DNA of 7,595 nucleotides from NCBI GenBank assembly GCA_022600255.1, contig JAHZKU010000119.1, forward strand, positions 1 to 7,595, in the 5' to 3' direction. The notes under the pieces are model-generated. The model saw only the letters and a list, made by a program, of their open reading frames with translations, was not told the origin of the DNA and ran no database searches. Below are positions 5,176 through 7,595 of this stretch, piece by piece; the first letter of the stretch is position 1, and each line of letters begins with the position of its first letter. The position numbers and the translations under genes are program-made. This DNA comes from Actinomycetes bacterium (GTDB lineage: Bacteria > Actinomycetota > Actinomycetes > S36-B12 > GCA-2699445).

Positions 5176-6918
5176 TCAATCCGTGATGAAGGCACTGTTC
5201 TGTTCGATGATGGCCGCGAAGTCCGTGCCAACGGGCAACGTGCCGTATTCATGTCCACCCGCTCTGGCAAGGCGACTAGCGCAGAACGCATCGGCGGTGG
5301 CCTGGGTGCCATGCCGAACCAGCAGAGATCCCTGCAAGCCCAGCGCCATCATCTCGACTAATCGGCGGGCGCGAACCTGGATATCGTTGAAGTCGGTAAA
5401 GGCGTCCTTCAAGTCGGCGATGTGGGCATCAAGCCGGGGGTCCATCCCAGAAGCTTGTTCCACCTCGGCCAAGAATGCGCTCAGGGTCTCCGGTTCTTTT
5501 GCCATGGCGCGCAGCACGTCAAGGCACATCACGTTGCCGGTGCCCTCCCAGACCGACATGAGCGGGCTTTCCCGGTAGAGCCGTGGGATGCCGGATTCCT
5601 CGATGTACCCGTTGCCACCGTGGGCCTCTAGCACCTCAAAGGCGTGCTGCGGCAGGCGTTTGCATAGCCAGTACTTGGATACAGCCGTTGCTAGGCGGCG
5701 GAATAGGTCTGCTTGGGAGTCTTGGGGCCCGTCGTCGTAGGCTCGAGCAATCCGCATCGCCATGATCGTCGCGGCCTCGGACTCCAGTGCGAGGTCGGCT
5801 AGGACGTTCTGCATGAGTGGCTGATCGATGACGCGCGCGCCGAAGGCCGAACGATAGCGGGCGTGATGAATGGCTTTGGTAGCACCGACGCGCATTCCCG
5901 CCGCTGAGCCGACCAGACACTCCAACCTGGTGTAGTTCACCATCTCGATAATTGTTGGCACGCCGCGTCCAGGTTCCCCAACCATTTGCGCGTAGGTTCC
6001 CTCAAATTCGATCTCGCTAGAAGCATTGGAACGGTTACCCAGTTTGTCCTTCAGTCGGAGCAATCTGAAATTGTTCATTGTTCCGTCCGACATCCGCCGC
6101 GGTACCAAGAAGCACGACAACCCCTCGGGAGCTTGCGCGAGCACCAATGCGAGGTCGCACATGGGCGCAGAAAAGAACCACTTGTGACCCGTCAGTCGGT
6201 ATTCGCCCCCAGGTCCACCGCGGCCCACCGGTGTGGCCACTGTGGTGTTGGCACGAACGTCAGAGCCACCTTGCTTTTCGGTCATACCCATTGCGCAGGT
6301 GACCGCGTTCTTGTCCTGTGGTGCGATGTTGGCTGGATCGTAGATGGGATTCGTGAGCTTTTCTTCCCATTCCTGCGCCAAGTCGGGTTGCATCCGCAGC
6401 GACGGAACGGCTGAGAATGTCCCGCTCACGGGGCAGAGGTGACCGGCATCCGCGTGCACGGTGATGTAGGCCAGCGTGGCCCGCGCCACGTGGGCGCCCG
6501 GCTTCGGGTCGCGCCAGGGGGTGGAGGCCAACCCCTCGGCTAGGGACATCTGCATTAGATTGTGGTAGCTAGGATGGAACTCGACCTGGTTGATTCGGTG
6601 GCCGAACCGGTCGTGGGAGCGTAGGACCGGTGGATTCGCGTTGGCATCGTCGCCCCACTCCTGTGGCGCGCCGTCCACGTACTCACCAAACCGGGCAGCT
6701 TGGGGTTGCACCCACCCGGCTCCTTCTCGTTGCACCGCTGCGACCAGAGGCTTGTTCTGTGTGAAGTAGTTCAGCCCTCGGAACGGCGGAACCTGGTTGA
6801 AGACGTCGTGGGTTTGTCCGCTGGGTCGCCGTACCGAAACGTCATCATCGGTTGCGCTGCTCGATGCGCTGGGGTGTCCCTGGTCAGTGCGGACGGTGGC
6901 CGCCTTGCTCGTTGCCAT
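5176..6918 (-). CDS. aidB: AidB-type acyl-CoA dehydrogenase family flavoprotein
   Basis: This 580-residue protein aligns by eye along its length with E. coli AidB, a tetrameric FAD protein of the adaptive response to alkylating agents that binds DNA and has weak isovaleryl-CoA dehydrogenase activity. THDVFNQ (36-42) matches the AidB N-terminus, and REGAGW, NPPVLR and EFHPSYHNLMQ follow. The flavin-binding region is MGMTEKQGGSD (210-220) and GHKWFFS (244-250). LKDKLGNRSNAS (289-300) and SVWEGTGNVMCLDVLR (455-470) are strongly AidB-like, with the acyl-CoA dehydrogenase catalytic-base position at Glu458. About 30 low-complexity Ser/Ala/Asp/Thr residues precede the conserved part and are absent in E. 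coli AidB. The ATG at 6918 has AGGAG 6 nt upstream, so this start is well supported. No ada or other alkylation-repair gene is visible nearby, so an alkylation role here is inference; a fatty-acid or amino-acid catabolic dehydrogenase is the alternative. It is monocistronic in this view and convergent with the MetE-like gene. Confidence 0.88.
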   Translation of the reverse strand: MATSKAATVRTDQGHPSASSSATDDDVSVRRPSGQTHDVFNQVPPFRGLNYFTQNKPLVAAVQREGAGWVQPQAARFGEYVDGAPQEWGDDANANPPVLRSHDRFGHRINQVEFHPSYHNLMQMSLAEGLASTPWRDPKPGAHVARATLAYITVHADAGHLCPVSGTFSAVPSLRMQPDLAQEWEEKLTNPIYDPANIAPQDKNAVTCAMGMTEKQGGSDVRANTTVATPVGRGGPGGEYRLTGHKWFFSAPMCDLALVLAQAPEGLSCFLVPRRMSDGTMNNFRLLRLKDKLGNRSNASSEIEFEGTYAQMVGEPGRGVPTIIEMVNYTRLECLVGSAAGMRVGATKAIHHARYRSAFGARVIDQPLMQNVLADLALESEAATIMAMRIARAYDDGPQDSQADLFRRLATAVSKYWLCKRLPQHAFEVLEAHGGNGYIEESGIPRLYRESPLMSVWEGTGNVMCLDVLRAMAKEPETLSAFLAEVEQASGMDPRLDAHIADLKDAFTDFNDIQVRARRLVEMMALGLQGSLLVRHGTQATADAFCASRLARAGGHEYGTLPVGTDFAAIIEQNSAFITD

Positions 6919-6924
6919 GGCAAT

Positions 6925-6929
6925 CTCCT
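6925..6929 (-). promoter_or_regulatory. Shine-Dalgarno of the AidB-type gene
   Basis: The minus strand reads AGGAG (preceded by G), then ATTGCC, then the ATG at 6918, a 6-nt spacer. This fixes the AidB start. It also contrasts with the SD-less starts at 247, 4082 and 4084. Confidence 0.8.
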
Positions 6930-7017
6930 CGTGGATCGTGGATGGTCTACCAGACTCGTCGTCGTAGGGTCGGACTCTTCACCCGAGCCAAAACCATCCC
7001 GCGGGAATGTAGTCCTG

Positions 7018-7046
7018 AGTCTAGCGTTCTTTCGGATGACTGGCAA
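7018..7046 (-). promoter_or_regulatory. Candidate sigma-70-type promoter of the AidB-type gene
   Basis: On the minus strand TTGCCA (7046-7041) and TAGACT (7023-7018) are separated by 17 bp, close to the housekeeping consensus. The predicted start near 7011 gives a 5' UTR of roughly 90 nt. A 10-bp palindrome TCCCGCGGGA (6997-7006) lies just downstream of that point and could be an operator. No LexA- or Ada-box is recognisable. The assignment rests on hexamer matching alone. Confidence 0.45.
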
Positions 7047-7087
7047 CGCATCATCGGGCTCTGCCGCGGCCCCACCACAGAATTGGC

Positions 7088-7122
7088 TGTGGCCGCGCCC
7101 CCTTCTTGGGGTCGCGGCCACA
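7088..7122 (-). terminator. Strong GC-rich hairpin, likely terminator of the small secreted-protein gene
   Basis: Arms 7088-7102 and 7108-7122 pair at 14 of 15 positions (one C/T mismatch at 7098/7112) around a 5-nt TTCTT loop. The hairpin starts 15 nt after the TAA of the small gene at 7137. Downstream on the minus strand comes GCCAATTCTG, so there is no clean U-tract. It separates the small gene from the AidB promoter. Confidence 0.7.
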
Positions 7123-7136
7123 TAGCGTGCGGGTCG

Positions 7137-7571
7137 TTAGCCTCGAACAGCAGTCCGAAGCGCCTGCTTCGCTGCCTTCCAGGCGGCGCGGAACTCTTGC
7201 TTGGCGGCCTTTTTGGCGGCTTTGCGGTCCGCGCGGGCGTCGAGCGTTGCTTCTCTGAACGCGGTGATAGCGGCCGCCTTCTCTTCGTCCGTGGTGGCCG
7301 CGGCGATGGCAGCCTTCTTGGTCGCTCGCTCCTCGACGGTGGCGTCGCGGAACGTGCTGCGTGCTTCCTGGAGGGCGGAGCGCAACGCCTGCCGGGCCTC
7401 CTTGCGCGCCTCGCGGAACGCGGCGAATGCCTCGGGGTTCTCAGCCTTGGCCGCTTTGATCGCTGCTCGCGGCTGGTTATGCCCAGGATGAGCCTGCGCT
7501 GCGCCGACGGGCACAACGGCACCAAGGGCTAGGGCGCCGGCGGCGAGGACACCGGCAATCTTCTTCTTCAT
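7137..7571 (-). CDS. Small secreted Ala/Lys/Arg-rich helical repeat protein, function unknown
   Basis: The product is 144 residues from the ATG at 7571. A classical Sec signal peptide is visible: MKKK, a hydrophobic run IAGVLAAGALALGAVVPVG, and an AQA cleavage site after residue 27. The mature ~117 residues are about one-third alanine, with roughly 26 Lys/Arg against 15 Asp/Glu, no cysteine and one Trp. They should be almost entirely helical. Four units begin with FR-[E/D/A]-A at residues 52, 74, 105 and 127; the F-to-F spacing is 22 in both the first and the second pair, and the two pairs are 53 apart. This suggests amphipathic helical repeats from an internal duplication. A mature start of HPGHN could bind a metal weakly, but that is speculation. 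I recognise no family. It may bind cell wall, membrane or nucleic acid. A TTG at 7589 would add six residues, but it is less likely because AGGAG lies between it and the ATG. Confidence 0.82.
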   Translation of the reverse strand: MKKKIAGVLAAGALALGAVVPVGAAQAHPGHNQPRAAIKAAKAENPEAFAAFREARKEARQALRSALQEARSTFRDATVEERATKKAAIAAATTDEEKAAAITAFREATLDARADRKAAKKAAKQEFRAAWKAAKQALRTAVRG

Positions 7572-7575
7572 GATT

Positions 7576-7580
7576 CTCCT
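7576..7580 (-). promoter_or_regulatory. Shine-Dalgarno of the small secreted-protein gene
   Basis: The minus strand reads AGGAG, then AATC, then the ATG at 7571. A 4-nt spacer is short but workable. This favours the ATG over the TTG at 7589 and puts the signal peptide's MKKK at the N-terminus. The gene's promoter lies beyond the right edge. Confidence 0.7.
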
Positions 7581-7595
7581 AACGATCAAAACGCG

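Noticed and set aside
5108..5578. Plus-strand open frame across the end of the MetE-like gene and the AidB 3' end
   Set aside because: It runs through the inverted repeat and is antisense to conserved AidB sequence; it contains no domain.
6852..7532. 226-codon plus-strand open frame across the 6919-7136 gap and the small secreted-protein gene
   Set aside because: The opposite strand has a signal peptide, a Shine-Dalgarno and clean repeats. The plus-strand product is Gly/Arg/Leu-rich with no recognisable motif and crosses the terminator hairpin.

Overview
The window reads as chromosomal DNA of a moderately high-GC actinobacterium. The reasons are the GC-rich codon use, GTG starts, start codons without Shine-Dalgarno sequences next to TANNNT boxes (a leaderless style common in that phylum), and a cysteine desulfurase / MnmA / short MetE-like gene group that is also clustered in mycobacteria. 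I cannot name a genus. No rRNA, tRNA, CRISPR array, insertion sequence or phage gene is visible.

Layout. Bases 1-212 (minus strand) hold an open frame running off the left edge. It matches the middle of a choloylglycine hydrolase-like (linear amide C-N hydrolase) protein but lacks the expected N-terminal half. Bases 247-2486 (plus) are a two-gene operon: a group I cysteine desulfurase overlapping by 4 bp with mnmA, the tRNA 2-thiouridylase. Together they form a sulfur relay for wobble-uridine thiolation. Bases 2569-4082 (minus) are a second overlapping pair, both TRIC/UPF0126 membrane proteins; the upstream one has lost the R-D signature in its first repeat. Bases 4084-5133 (plus) encode a short, single-domain MetE-like methyltransferase that keeps zinc-ligand-type residues. 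Its start nearly abuts the annotated start of the divergent TRIC gene, and two overlapping TANNNT boxes there look like a compact bidirectional, possibly leaderless, promoter. A perfect 16-bp inverted repeat fills the 42-bp gap to the convergent gene at 5176-6918 (minus), an AidB-type acyl-CoA dehydrogenase. Upstream of aidB is a promoter-like pair of hexamers and a strong hairpin. The last gene, 7137-7571 (minus), encodes a small secreted Ala/Lys/Arg-rich helical protein with internal repeats and no function I recognise.

How the genes work together. The desulfurase and MnmA are the only pair with a clear shared pathway. The MetE-like gene is probably an old neighbour of that pair, now separated from it by the inverted TRIC operon. 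The AidB-like gene and the secreted protein appear to be independent units. Most of the window is ordinary accessory or housekeeping sequence. The points most worth a second look are the shared promoter at 4062-4083, the orphan MetE-like enzyme, the degenerate TRIC paralogue, the 5139-5173 palindrome and the repeat-built secreted protein.
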